The notes under the pieces were generated by a model. It had not been told where the DNA came from. It searched no databases and saw only the letters and a list, made by a program, of their open reading frames with translations. Shown piece after piece: positions 19,853-28,834 of a DNA stretch of 64,000 bases. The number at the start of each line of letters is the position of its first letter. Positions within the stretch are counted from its first letter, which is position 1. The DNA comes from Pseudogymnoascus destructans (taxonomy: Eukaryota; Ascomycota; Leotiomycetes; Thelebolales; Thelebolaceae): contig NW_020167520.1 in assembly GCF_001641265.1 (NCBI RefSeq), positions 1,426,001 through 1,490,000 on the forward strand. Direction: 5' to 3'. The position numbers and the translations under genes were made by a program.

Positions 19853-20309
19853 AAGGGCTGTGCAAGAGAGTCCCTTTGACCTCTGCCTCCCTACACTCCT
19901 TCTCCTCTGCTTCATCCAATTCGTCCAAAGATTTCAGACCACGACGCAGCATCTCAACACCGCAGGTTTTGAGAGCCTTCTTCTGTTTGCGAAGACGCAT
20001 GCGACGGGCATATGCTTCTTGAGCACAGAGGTGAGCCTCTCGCTCCTGAGATGCCGCTGCTTCCTCTTCTACCTCAAGACGCTCTTCTTCTTTTCGAAGC
20101 TTCTCCCAATCAGTTGGAGAAGGGGCGCAAGCGTTGCATTTGGAATTGCGACGAGTACATTCACTACAACGATGACTACCAGCAACAACAATACAGAATC
20201 GATTGTTGTGAAGACAGCTGGAACATGGCGACATTAGGTTGCCGTTCTTTTCAATACGGTCTGCAAGAAGATGACATTCTTTGATTTTTATGTGTCTACT
20301 AGAAGACAT
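19734..20309 (-). CDS. Antisense Cys-rich, Zn2Cys6-like coiled-coil ORF in chromovirus copy 1
   Basis: 191 residues, read opposite to pol, starting 110 bases from the 3' LTR and ending inside the chromodomain codons. Residues ~28-58 hold six Cys spaced C-x2-C-x6-C-x8-C-x2-C-x6-C, followed by another x2-C. This is the spacing of the fungal Zn(II)2Cys6 binuclear cluster (C-x2-C-x6-C-x5-12-C-x2-C-x6-8-C), although the usual Lys/Arg and Pro residues inside the cluster are mostly absent. A strongly charged Glu/Arg/Lys segment follows, predicted coiled coil (WEKLRKEEERLEVEEEAAAS and on). The tail is acidic and Ser/Pro-rich. The combination suggests a DNA- or RNA-binding dimer encoded by the element. 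Expression is unproven, and no promoter is recognised beyond proximity to the LTR. Confidence 0.5.
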   Translation of the reverse strand: MSSSRHIKIKECHLLADRIEKNGNLMSPCSSCLHNNRFCIVVAGSHRCSECTRRNSKCNACAPSPTDWEKLRKEEERLEVEEEAAASQEREAHLCAQEAYARRMRLRKQKKALKTCGVEMLRRGLKSLDELDEAEEKECREAEVKGTLLHSPSTAVSEGAAPDQDLFVALSPGFFDRLGVDGETPPVALDS

Positions 20310-20418
20310 GGTAAGCAGCGCAACCTGCTTGACAATTAAGTGGGCATCACCCTACTTAAGTAAGCGATTCCTTAATCAGCAAGACCTAAGGGACTAGGCC
20401 TTTTGGAGGAGGACCTAG

Positions 20419-20836
20419 TGTTACGGCTATAGTAACATGATGTCATGGTTACAGGGCCAGGGCCTAGTAACGTGACGTGTGAGTCACATAACGTGACGTG
20501 CGAGTCACAGTGGGAAGCGGGGTAGGCTGCCATGTGACGGGGCTAATGGATAGTTGCAGAAACTAGTGGATATTGGATAGTTGAGCTATCCACGAACTAT
20601 CCTGAATATCTAGCTATCCGCCAACTATCCAGATTACCCATGAGGCACGACGCCACTATATAAGTAGATAGTATTTCCTTAGATAGGAGCTTCGTGCTCA
20701 ACTCAATACAGTATTTGTTATATACTAGTAACGTGTTACTTGAAGCCTTTGTGTCTGATCCCCTGCCTCCTCTGATAAGTAAACCTTTACGCAAGAGAAC
20801 CTCTGTGTCTTCTATCATTTAGAAGTCAGCGTTACA
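20419..20836 (+). repeat. 3' LTR of chromovirus copy 1
   Basis: 418 bp, same ends as the 5' LTR and both 21-bp U3 units, the second with one T-to-C change (TGCGAGTCAC). The purine-rich run CTTTTGGAGGAGGACCTAG just upstream is the likely polypurine tract. Confidence 0.92.
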
Positions 20837-21154
20837 CCACCGCGTCCCAACGTGCTTTCCCCCACGCGATTCAAGGATATAATTTGCCATATCCTCCACA
20901 CTAGCAGGCCGAGGCTCAAATCCTCTTGCATCCATATCCAATATATTTCGAATAATCACTTCCTCTTCTAGCTCAGTCAATTTAAGACTATTGGCTTTGG
21001 TTTCGCGTCGAGAAGGTCGGCCGGCCATTCTATCAGTAAGCGTAGAATAAGGCACTTTATATAGTATTGATGCAGACCTGCAATTAAGCGATTTACATGT
21101 TTGAAGAGCCTCAATAGCTAGAATGATTCGCGCTTCTTGGGTTTGGATTTCCAT
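20837..21154 (-). pseudogene. Pogo/Fot1 transposase N-terminus, truncated
   Basis: Starts with an ATG at 21154 and encodes a psq-type HTH (ARIILAIEALQT .. YKVPYSTLTDRMAGRPSR) and the beginning of the CENP-B-type HTH (LTELEEEVIIRNILDMDARG .. SVEDMANYIL). It runs to GKHVGTRW, where the chromovirus LTR begins. The DDE domain is missing. Upstream, two direct copies of TTCACGACTCGGTG (21211-21224 and 21228-21241) look like subterminal repeats of the element's end. Confidence 0.8.
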
Positions 21155-21399
21155 TGGTAGTTGTGGAGGAAACGCGTGTTGAAGTTCGTAGGTAGCTAAG
21201 TAGGGAAAAGTTCACGACTCGGTGACATTCACGACTCGGTGTACAACCACGTTAGAAGATTTGTTAGATACCATAGCGGGGGAACGATTGCATTGATTTA
21301 TTTAGTTTATGAGCACATATTTATTTACTCAGATTATTATAATTTGTTTCTCCCTCGATTGTGGCAATGATCGTCATTGTTATTTCACTTTCAAAGATA
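21155..21399. other. Pogo end and AT-rich flank
   Basis: Contains the repeated TTCACGACTCGGTG end of the truncated pogo element and AT-rich sequence up to the TA target of the next element (21398-21399). Confidence 0.4.
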
Positions 21400-23259
21400 A
21401 CGTGCATGTATAACGAAAGTGCCAAACAAGCGAAAGTGCCAAAATCATGCGGTGACCAACCCCCCCAAGTAAATGTTAAATTCCTCCACAACAAAACATG
21501 CGCCATAAAAATGATGAAAGCAAATTAGTGCTAGCTATCCAAGCTATGCAAAGCGACCCAAATTTGCGCCTTCGAGTTGCAGCTAGGATCTATTCCATAG
21601 ACCACCACAAGCTACGTCACCATTTACAAGGCGTACCTTCACGACGCGATATCCAAGCCAACTTACGGAAATTAAGTAACCTAGAGGAATCAGTTCTTGT
21701 TCAGTATATACTTGACTTAGCTGCTAAAGGTTTCCCTCCTCAGTTGTCTATTGTTGAAGATATGGCAAATAGACTACTTGCAACATGCGACGCGCCACGC
21801 GTCGGGTCACGTTGGGCTTCAAACTTTGTTAAGCGCCATGTAGAGCTCCGGACACGCTTCCAGCGAAAATACGACTACCAGAGGGCTAAGTGCGAAGATC
21901 CAGAAGTCATTTGTGGCTGGTTTGAGCTTGTATGGAACACAATTCTAAAGTATAGCATCAACAATGCAGATATCTACAACTTTGATGAGACTGGGTTTAT
22001 GATGGGCGTCATCTCAAGCGCAACGGTAGTAACGAGCTCAGATGGGCGGGCAAAGGCAAAAAAGGTGCAGCCTGGCAATCAGGAATGGGTTACAGTAATC
22101 CAAGGCGTTAGTTCTCAAGGTTGGGCAGTGCCGCCATTTGTCATTGTGGCAGGTAAAAACCACCTTGCATCTTGGTATGAGAATAGCGGATTTCCAGCAG
22201 ATTGGGTAATCGCTGTTACTGCAAATGGCTGGACTACAAACGAGAGAGGTATGGATTGGATTCAGCATTTTGAGAAGCACACAAAGCCCCGGAGTGTTGG
22301 TGGTTATCGCTTGTTAGTCCTTGATGGTCATGAGAGCCACCACTCAGACAAGTTTGAGGAGTACTGCAAAGAACACAACATTATTACGCTTTGTATGCCT
22401 GCTCACTCTTCCCATATACTCCAACCACTTGATGTTGGCTGTTTTGGCCCATTAAAGAGAGCTTACAGTCAGCAAATTGAAGATATGATGCGGGCTCATA
22501 TTATTCACATTACTAAGGATGACTTCTTTCCTGCCTTCCACTCTGCATTTAACATTGCAATGACAGAAAGCAATATTCAGGGAGGGTTCCGAGGTGCTGG
22601 GCTTCTTCCATTTAGCCCTGAGAGTGTAATATCTAGACTTGACCTTAGGTTTAAAACGCCAACACCTCCAACCTCTCGCCCAAACACCGCTCAACCATGG
22701 GTTTCTCAGACACCAAATAACCCAACTGAAGCTGTATCACAGTCTACTTTCATTAAAAACCGAATTGCGCATCATCAAAATAGCTCTCCAACCTCAATCT
22801 ATGCAGCTGTTGACCAGTTTACAAAGGGTGCATCGCAAATAATGCATCAATTAGCATTGTTAAAAGCAGAGAACCAAAACCTGCGACAGGCAAATGAAGT
22901 GCTAAGCAAGCGCCGGAGAGCTAAAAAAACACGACTACAGCAAGGAGGATCACTTAGTCAACAGGTAGCACAGGAGCTACAGGACGAGAGGGATGTTGTG
23001 CAGCAAGTAGAGCAAGAAATAAGGGCAAGTAGTGGTCGGAAGCCAAGGGAAGAAACCCATGCACGTCGCTGTGGCAAGTGTGGTGAGACTGGACACAATG
23101 CGCGCACTTGTCAGATTGTAATAGACAGGTCTGAGGAAGAGGACTCCGAGTAGTTTTAATTAATTTATATTGTTGTGGTGGATTTATCGCAATTCTTATG
23201 GGGTAGTCGCGATATTTTGGCACTTTCGCTTGTTTGGCACTTTCGTTATACATGCACGT
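21400..23259 (+). mobile_element. Intact pogo/Fot1-type DNA transposon P1
   Basis: 1860 bp with ~46-bp terminal inverted repeats starting ACGTGCATGTATAACGAAAG, flanked by TA duplications (21398-21399 and 23260-23261). Each TIR carries two copies of CGAAAGTGCCAAA, probable transposase binding sites. One uninterrupted transposase gene occupies most of the element. Ends, target duplication and ORF are all whole, so the element may be active. Confidence 0.92.
21498..23153 (+). CDS. Pogo-type DDE transposase with C-terminal zinc knuckle
   Basis: 551 residues. Residues ~1-60 are a psq-like HTH, and ~60-140 a CENP-B/Tc5-type HTH (EESVLVQYILDLAAKG, GSRWASNFVKRH). The catalytic core has D163 (YNFDETGF), D276 (LVLDGHESH) and D312 (LQPLDVGCFGPLK). 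The last two are separated by 35 residues, a pogo-class DD35D. A Glu/Arg-rich coiled coil (~450-520) follows. The C-terminus has a CCHC knuckle, CGKCGETGHNARTC. It cuts and pastes its own element at TA sites. No stop or frameshift is seen. Confidence 0.95.
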   Translation: MRHKNDESKLVLAIQAMQSDPNLRLRVAARIYSIDHHKLRHHLQGVPSRRDIQANLRKLSNLEESVLVQYILDLAAKGFPPQLSIVEDMANRLLATCDAPRVGSRWASNFVKRHVELRTRFQRKYDYQRAKCEDPEVICGWFELVWNTILKYSINNADIYNFDETGFMMGVISSATVVTSSDGRAKAKKVQPGNQEWVTVIQGVSSQGWAVPPFVIVAGKNHLASWYENSGFPADWVIAVTANGWTTNERGMDWIQHFEKHTKPRSVGGYRLLVLDGHESHHSDKFEEYCKEHNIITLCMPAHSSHILQPLDVGCFGPLKRAYSQQIEDMMRAHIIHITKDDFFPAFHSAFNIAMTESNIQGGFRGAGLLPFSPESVISRLDLRFKTPTPPTSRPNTAQPWVSQTPNNPTEAVSQSTFIKNRIAHHQNSSPTSIYAAVDQFTKGASQIMHQLALLKAENQNLRQANEVLSKRRRAKKTRLQQGGSLSQQVAQELQDERDVVQQVEQEIRASSGRKPREETHARRCGKCGETGHNARTCQIVIDRSEEEDSE

Positions 23260-23383
23260 TAGTTGAAGTTATGGAGCATTAAAAAGTAAAAGGCACTAGC
23301 CAGAATAGGCGAAAGGGAATCTACAGGAGACGAATGCAGCAATCCAGAAAAACAACCCACCCCACCCCGCCATCCACCCCGCC

Positions 23384-24260
23384 ATGGCAGACACAGACGT
23401 CTCCACCAGCACGCCCGACGCGCAAATCGACCACTCCGCCTCAATCGAGTACTGGTCCGGCATCAATGCGGATGTCGATGGCATGCTTGGCGGATTCCCG
23501 CACGTGAGCCGCGTCGATCTGCAAGGGAGCAGGGCGTTGATGGCGAAGCTGGGGGTTTTGGCTGGGAAGGCAGAGGGGGATGCGAAGCCTTTGGGAAGGG
23601 CGGTTGATTGTGGGGCTGGGTGAGTGGATTTTTGCTGGAGTGCTGTGTGCCCTGGAGGGAGATGGCTAACGGATTTTTGTGGGCAGGATTGGACGCATTA
23701 CGAGAGGGCTGTTGTTGTCGCTTGCGGAGAAGGTGGATGTTGTGGAGCCGATTAAGAAGTTTACGGATGCGTTGGCGGATGTGCCGGGTGTGGGGGAGGT
23801 GTATAATGTTGGGCTTGAGCTGTGGAAGCCGGCGAGTGGTGCGGTGTATGATCTTGTTTGGAACCAGTGGTGTGTTGGTCACCTGACGGATCTTCAGCTT
23901 GTTGGGTATTTGCGGAGGTGTGGAGAGGCGCTGAGGAGGGAGGAGGGGGGGAAGGTGGTGGGGTGGATTGTTGTGAAGGAGAATTTGACGAGCGAGGAGG
24001 ATGTGTATGATGAGACTGATAGCAGTGTCACTCGGTTTGTCTTCCCTGTTTCTTATGGTGCTGTTTGGCGTCACGTTTATCTTTTGTGGATGGTTTTGGG
24101 GGTGCATAGGAGAAATGCTAATATTCGTGATAGGACGGAGGAGAAGTTCAAGGAGTTGTTCAACGAGGCAGGGCTAAAAATTCTGAGGACGGAGTTACAG
24201 CGAGGGTTTCCTAGGGAGTTGTATCCTGTGAGGGCGTGGGCTCTACAGCCTATGATCTAA
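23384..24260 (+). CDS. Alpha-N-terminal protein methyltransferase (NTM1/Tae1 family)
   Basis: SAM-dependent enzyme that methylates the alpha-amine of N-terminal X-Pro-Lys proteins, such as ribosomal proteins, after Met removal. Exons 23384-23619, 23687-24034 and 24134-24260 give 236 residues, the usual family length. Introns: GTGAGT..GGCAG with a GGCTAAC branch site, and GTTTGT..GATAG with a GCTAAT branch site; both keep frame. Motif I is DCGAGIGRITRGLLL, joined across the first intron. Other marks are the N-terminal EYWSGINADVDGMLGG, VVKENL, and the C-terminal ELYPVRAWALQP. The gene is single-copy-like, GC-rich and intact although transposons lie on both sides. Its promoter is squeezed into ~120 bp between the P1 element end and the start codon. 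Confidence 0.93.
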
Positions 24261-24265
24261 GATAG

Positions 24266-24294
24266 ATGGATGGACATATTATATGTCCATCCAT
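24266..24294. terminator. 14-bp palindrome just after the methyltransferase stop
   Basis: Arms ATGGATGGACATAT (24266-24279) and ATATGTCCATCCAT (24281-24294) are perfect complements around one base. It begins 5 bases after the stop codon and is followed by an (AT)n run to ~24311. It may form a 3'-UTR stem; a role in 3' end formation is only inferred. Confidence 0.5.
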
Positions 24295-24479
24295 ATATAT
24301 ATATATATATAACAGGGTTAGCAATTCGAATATAAACTTGAATACTAGGCTATATTCATATTCATGAATAAAAATTATAACGTGGTTTATCAGCATGTCG
24401 CGCACATCACCATGCCGCGCACTTTTCCCCACCCTACTGCCCATCAACTTTAACACGCGGTTTCCCAACCACCCCTAAT

Positions 24480-24871
24480 GGAAATTCATACCTAAAATCT
24501 CCTACAAAGATCTATGACGTTCCTAAATCTACACTTCGTGACAGAATGACCAGCCGACCCCCTGTCGTGAATATCGACCAAAAGGTCACAAATTGACTGA
24601 ACTAGAAGAGGAGGTGATTGTTCAAAAGATACTTGATATGGATACTAGAGGATTTGCACCCCGGCTGGCTAGTGTAGAGGATATGGCGAACTTTATCCTA
24701 AAATCGCAAGGAGGGAAACGCGTTAGGAAGCTCTTGGCTCGACAAGAGTTAAAGACGCGTTTTAATCGCGTTTACGACTTCCAAAGGGCCTTATGCGAAG
24801 ATCCTGAGCTAGCGTGGTTTCAACTAGTTGAGAATATGAAGGCGAAATACAGCATTCTTATGAGCCTTTGA
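24480..24871 (+). pseudogene. Pogo transposase N-terminal fragment, decayed
   Basis: Frames carrying VPKSTLRDRMTSRPP, then LTELEEEVIVQKILDMDTRG, SVEDMANFIL and YDFQRALCEDPELAWFQLVE match the HTH region of the truncated pogo at 20837-21154. A stop and frameshift lie at ~24590, and the sequence breaks off before the DDE domain. Confidence 0.75.
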
Positions 24872-25099
24872 AAACAACGTTGTAATTTTGTGGACTCTAT
24901 TCTCTCACGGAGGTGTCTGCAGCCATGGCTTTCTCGAAACCAGGGGAAGTCAAAATGGTGCAGCAGCTTGTAATGATGTACGGTTACGCTCGCGCTACAT
25001 CCCACGGAGCCAAAAAGACTACAGTATTCCGGCTCGCCCGGAATACGCGTAACACGCTTTATATACCACATGTACTGTAACGGCGGCACCCGTTACACA
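24872..25099. other. Spacer, no gene seen
   Basis: Unassigned sequence between a pogo fragment and the copia gag. It includes a short inverted repeat, TGTAACGG..CCGTTACA, near 25076-25097. Confidence 0.35.
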
Positions 25100-26815
25100 G
25101 CTACAGGGCAAGTCCAACTATATCAACTGGACTCGCGAATTCAATTGCGCTACAAAGGCAGCAGATGTCTTCAAGATCTTCCAAGGGCAAACAAAGCTGC
25201 TCAAGGATGAACCCTAGCCAGAACAGTATCTTGTCTACAGCAACAGTGCCGAAACAGCTCTTTCACCCAATGTTACTACGCGCTCAAGGGCTGCTCAAGA
25301 AATCGATACTGTGCCAACCATCGACAGTGCTCGCAGTCTCCTTGCCTGGCAAGCTGCTGTCAAGAAATGGGAGAGATATCAAGCTAAATCCCGCCTCGCT
25401 ATGGAGCTCCTTTACAAATGGGTTAGCCCTGGCATCCTCATTGACATTGAGGACATCGATGATCCTGTTGATGCCTATAAGCACATTAAGACACAATATG
25501 CTGTCACCAGTCACCGTTCTCGTGAACAAACACTTGAAAAAATCAGTGCCCTATCTCTTACTACAAGTGACAATATGGCCGACTACCTCAATCAGCACAG
25601 ACAGCACCGAGCCGATCTCAAGAAACTCGAGTACTCGTACTCTGATAACCAATGGTATCAAACATTCTCCTTGGACTCCCATCATCCTATCGAACCTTCA
25701 AGAAACAATACGACTGGATCCGTGCGAAGAACCCAGACGAAGAACACGATCTCTCCTTTCTCTTCGACCGTCTCTTTATTGAAGAAGAAGATCAAGAAAA
25801 CCAGAAGAAGGAACGCAAAGCCAATCAAAAGGACACCGAGTCTAAAGAGAAAGGCAAAGGCCACAAATCTCAAGATGATCGCAGCAACCTGAAATGTACT
25901 GGGTGCAACAAATGGGGCCACCTTGAAGAAGCCTGCTGGACTACCCACCCTGAACTCAAGCCAAAGAACATGCGTGCTCAGGAAGGTCAGGATGCCCCAG
26001 CAGACAAGCCCAAAGCTGCCTCTACCTCTCACACACAGTCGAGGACCCCACGCCACGCTGCGGCTCTTGCTGCTGCTGACGTCGACAACTTCAAAGCCAA
26101 CCTTATGGACGCTGCACAGAGTACTATCTTCATTCCTACTTATGCCTCCTGATGACGACATCACACAGACACCCAACTCTAGTCTCGCTGTGATGGAACA
26201 GGACGGGCAGGACGTAGATAGCGATGCAATTGGATTAGCCTCTCATTTTCAATCTCAACGTCAACGAAGTGCCATTACAGCTCTTGTTGTAGGTGATTTT
26301 GAAACAAAAGATGCATGGCTTATAGACTCTGGTGCAAACATGCACATTACAAATAATAATAAATGGTTTACCCAACTTTATCCTTTGAAGGTCCAAATCA
26401 AAACTGCGGATGGCGCTACCTCTCTTGACATCCGTGGCGGTGGTATCATTCAACTCCCAGTCCTACAGTCGAATGGAAAAACGACTATGGTATCATTCTC
26501 TGATGTTGCATATGCGCCAAACGGACGCTGCAATCTACTCTCGCTTCATAGCTTCCTCTCTGTTACACAGACACATGCAAGGGCTACTGTTGAGAATGTT
26601 ACCTTTTATAATAAGGAAAAAGGGGAAATGGCATCTGCAACACAGAAAGATGGTCTCTACTACATGCGCCTTAGCAATTCTGCGCCAACCATGTTGGAAA
26701 GTGCCTTCCTTTCCCAAGCCGATACACAAGTTATGCCTAACGTACTCAACCCAAATGATCCAGTATGGATGTGGCATCGGCGACTTGGTCGAAGTAGCTC
26801 CCATGCCCATCTGCA
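25100..26815 (+). pseudogene. Ty1/copia Gag-protease half, multiply frameshifted
   Basis: The copia gag (UBN2-like) is seen as YINWTREFNCATKAADVF, AVKKWERYQAKSRLAMELL, then HLEEACW within a zinc knuckle, CTGCNKWGHLEEACWTTH. The protease follows as WLIDSGANMHITNN, and the GAG-pre-integrase start as WMWHRRLG. A TAG near 25217, a frame change at ~25650 and a TGA at 26150 break it. It stops at ~26815, before the integrase core. The next sequence is the other end of a copia element in the opposite orientation. Confidence 0.85.
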
Positions 26816-26817
26816 TG

Positions 26818-28050
26818 TAAGACGCTCGTAAACTACTCTTGCAAGAAACTTGGTGAAGATATCCGCGATGTTGTTTTGAGTGTCGACACGATGTGTAGTT
26901 ATTTCTTTATCGTCAACAACTTTTTCTCGAATATAGTGGTACTTGATATCAAGATGTTTGGACCGAGAGTGAAGCTCTGGATTTTTTGTGAGTTTCAGGG
27001 CTGAGTTGTTATCAATAAAGAGAGGAACTCGGTCGATGTAGCATCCTGGAATTTGAAGATTGTTAATGAAGTTCTTAAGCCAAATAGCTTGTTTAGCTGC
27101 TTCTGAGGCTGCGATGTATTCTGCGTCCATAGTAGAGAGAGCGACGGTCTTTTGGCGTTGTGAACGCCATGCAACAGGGCCTCCGCCAATGAGAAAGATG
27201 TACCCTCCAGTTGATTTGCCGTGTTCTCCGCCATGATTGCTATCAGAGAAACCGTGAAGGTTGATTCCAGCACTTGTCTGTATCGAATTCCTTTAGTAGG
27301 ATTAGTAGCAACGTATGCACAGATTTGTTCAACTGCGTCCATATGGCTTTGATTTGGATTTGAGGCATAACGTGCAGTGTATCCAGTTGAGAAAGATATG
27401 TCAGGACGAGTATTATTAGCTAGAAAGTTAAGAGACCCAATCTTTGACTGATAATTGAGTTTGAACTCGGGGTTAGCAGCAGTTGCATCGTTTTGAGTGA
27501 GTGTTGTTCGCGAGTTGCCAGGAGTAAAGCTTTGTGGGGCACGAGTAAGGTTATATCACGAGAGTACTTGCTGCGCATACTGCCCTTGATGGATAGTGAC
27601 TTCTCCTGGTTGCTGTTTTACGTGCAATCCTAAGTAGTAGGAGAACTCGCCCTTATCGGTCATTGCAAAGATTTGGGAGATGTGCGATTTGAAATGATTT
27701 ATGGCAGTAAGCTCTGGCCCGAAGATGAGCATGTCGTCAACCCATAAAGCAAGGATAATATGAGACTTGTCATGTAGGAAGATACATGGATCGTAGTCAG
27801 ACACTCGCCAATTAGACTTGAGCATAGTGTGTCAGAACTTATCATACCATGCCCGAGGTGCCTGTTTGAGGCCGTACAGCGCTTTGCGGAGTTGGAGAGC
27901 TTTGCCATGAGGAATGGAGACTCCTGGTGGTGGTTTCATATATACTTCTTCCTCTAGGTTTCCATTGAGGAAAGCAGTTTTTACATCCATCTGATGAATG
28001 TGCCAGCCGAGCACGGCAGCAAGGGCAAAGAGTACTCGAAAGGAGTCTGC
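26818..28050 (-). pseudogene. Ty1/copia reverse transcriptase-RNase H half, frameshifted
   Basis: Read leftward: QMDVKTAFLNGNLEEEVYMK and LYGLKQAPRAWYDKF (RT), LWVDDMLIFGP (the catalytic VDD box), YYLGLHV, then RNase H with MDAEYIAASEAAKQAIWLKN, IDNNSALKL and the terminal IADIFTKFLARVVYERL. Several frame breaks occur (~27560-27340 and ~27830). The RT N-terminus is cut at 28050 by a copia-type LTR, and integrase is absent. Confidence 0.87.
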
Positions 28051-28832
28051 TGTCATACTGACATTCGTTGCACTCAGTTTGCTATCAAACTCAAGAGCAA
28101 ACTTAGAAATCTCCTCCTCAAACCTACAAGTCACTATACATATTTTGGCTTATCACACCAACAACAAGAGCAATACTACTCAACGATTGCTACAACCCTC
28201 TATGATTCATTACATGTCATCGCCCCTTAGTTACTGGGCTGATATTACCACATAGCATATCTCTACAACCCTCTATGATTCATTACACATCATCACTCCT
28301 TAGCTACTGGCTAATACTACCACATGACATATCTCTACCAACTAGAGGCCTAGGAACATGAATGATAGCTCTAAAAGCTTCTACAACCCTCTATGATTCA
28401 TTACACGTCATCGCTCCTTAGTTAACCACAAGATTGGTTAAGTTATGACATAATTTGTTATAGGGGTACTCTGACCTTGGACCTCCTTTCACTTCCTATA
28501 GGCTAGGAACCTAAGAGATGGTTCTATGGGATTCTCTTACGTTGACTACAGTTACCAAGCCTGGTTAGTCATGGAAAGTCTTGGAAAATGAGAGAACTAC
28601 ACTACTTTAGCATAAATAGGATTGCCCTTTCCTTAAGAAAGGGCAAGCAGACAATACAGTAAATCGACTATCACATACTTCCACGTCTTTTCCAAGCTTC
28701 CAAGCATTGATATTGTTACTCCTTGTTTTTGAAAAGTCAGTGAGTTGCTAACCTCTGACTTATCCCTGAGTTCTCAGACTCAACATTTATTTACAACTTG
28801 TCTAAACCACTCCACTACATCATACATTATGT
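28051..28832 (-). mobile_element. Copia-type LTR, truncated by pogo P2
   Basis: Reverse-oriented LTR starting TGTCATACTGACATTCG. It aligns with the full ~0.9-kb LTRs at 32936, 44918 and 57059 but stops at ~28830, where pogo P2 begins. The remaining ~130 bp toward CCATTACA are missing. It is the most diverged copy and carries a duplicated block near 28200-28310. Confidence 0.82.
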
Positions 28833-28834
28833 TA

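Larger units (their letters stand above)
14402..20836 (+). mobile_element. Ty3/gypsy chromovirus, copy 1 (complete)
   Basis: 6435-bp element with 418-bp LTRs (14402-14819 and 20419-20836; TGTTACGG..GCGTTACA). I count about four substitutions between the LTRs, so the insertion is young. Order: LTR, gag, linker ORF, pol (PR-RT-RH-IN-chromodomain), antisense ORF, LTR. All frames are open, making it a candidate autonomous copy. The 5-bp flanks do not match (GCAAA on the left, CCACC on the right). The left flank is Tc1 sequence and the right flank is pogo sequence, so a deletion or recombination has affected at least one end. Confidence 0.93.

Noticed and set aside
14402..20836. Copy 1 and copy 2 as products of one mutual recombination
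   Set aside because: Copy 2 keeps a matching ACAAC duplication once the local inversion is undone, so it is an independent insertion.
24872..25099. TGTAACGG..CCGTTACA near 25076 as a copia 5' LTR
   Set aside because: Only a short inverted repeat; no similarity to the ~0.9-kb LTRs.
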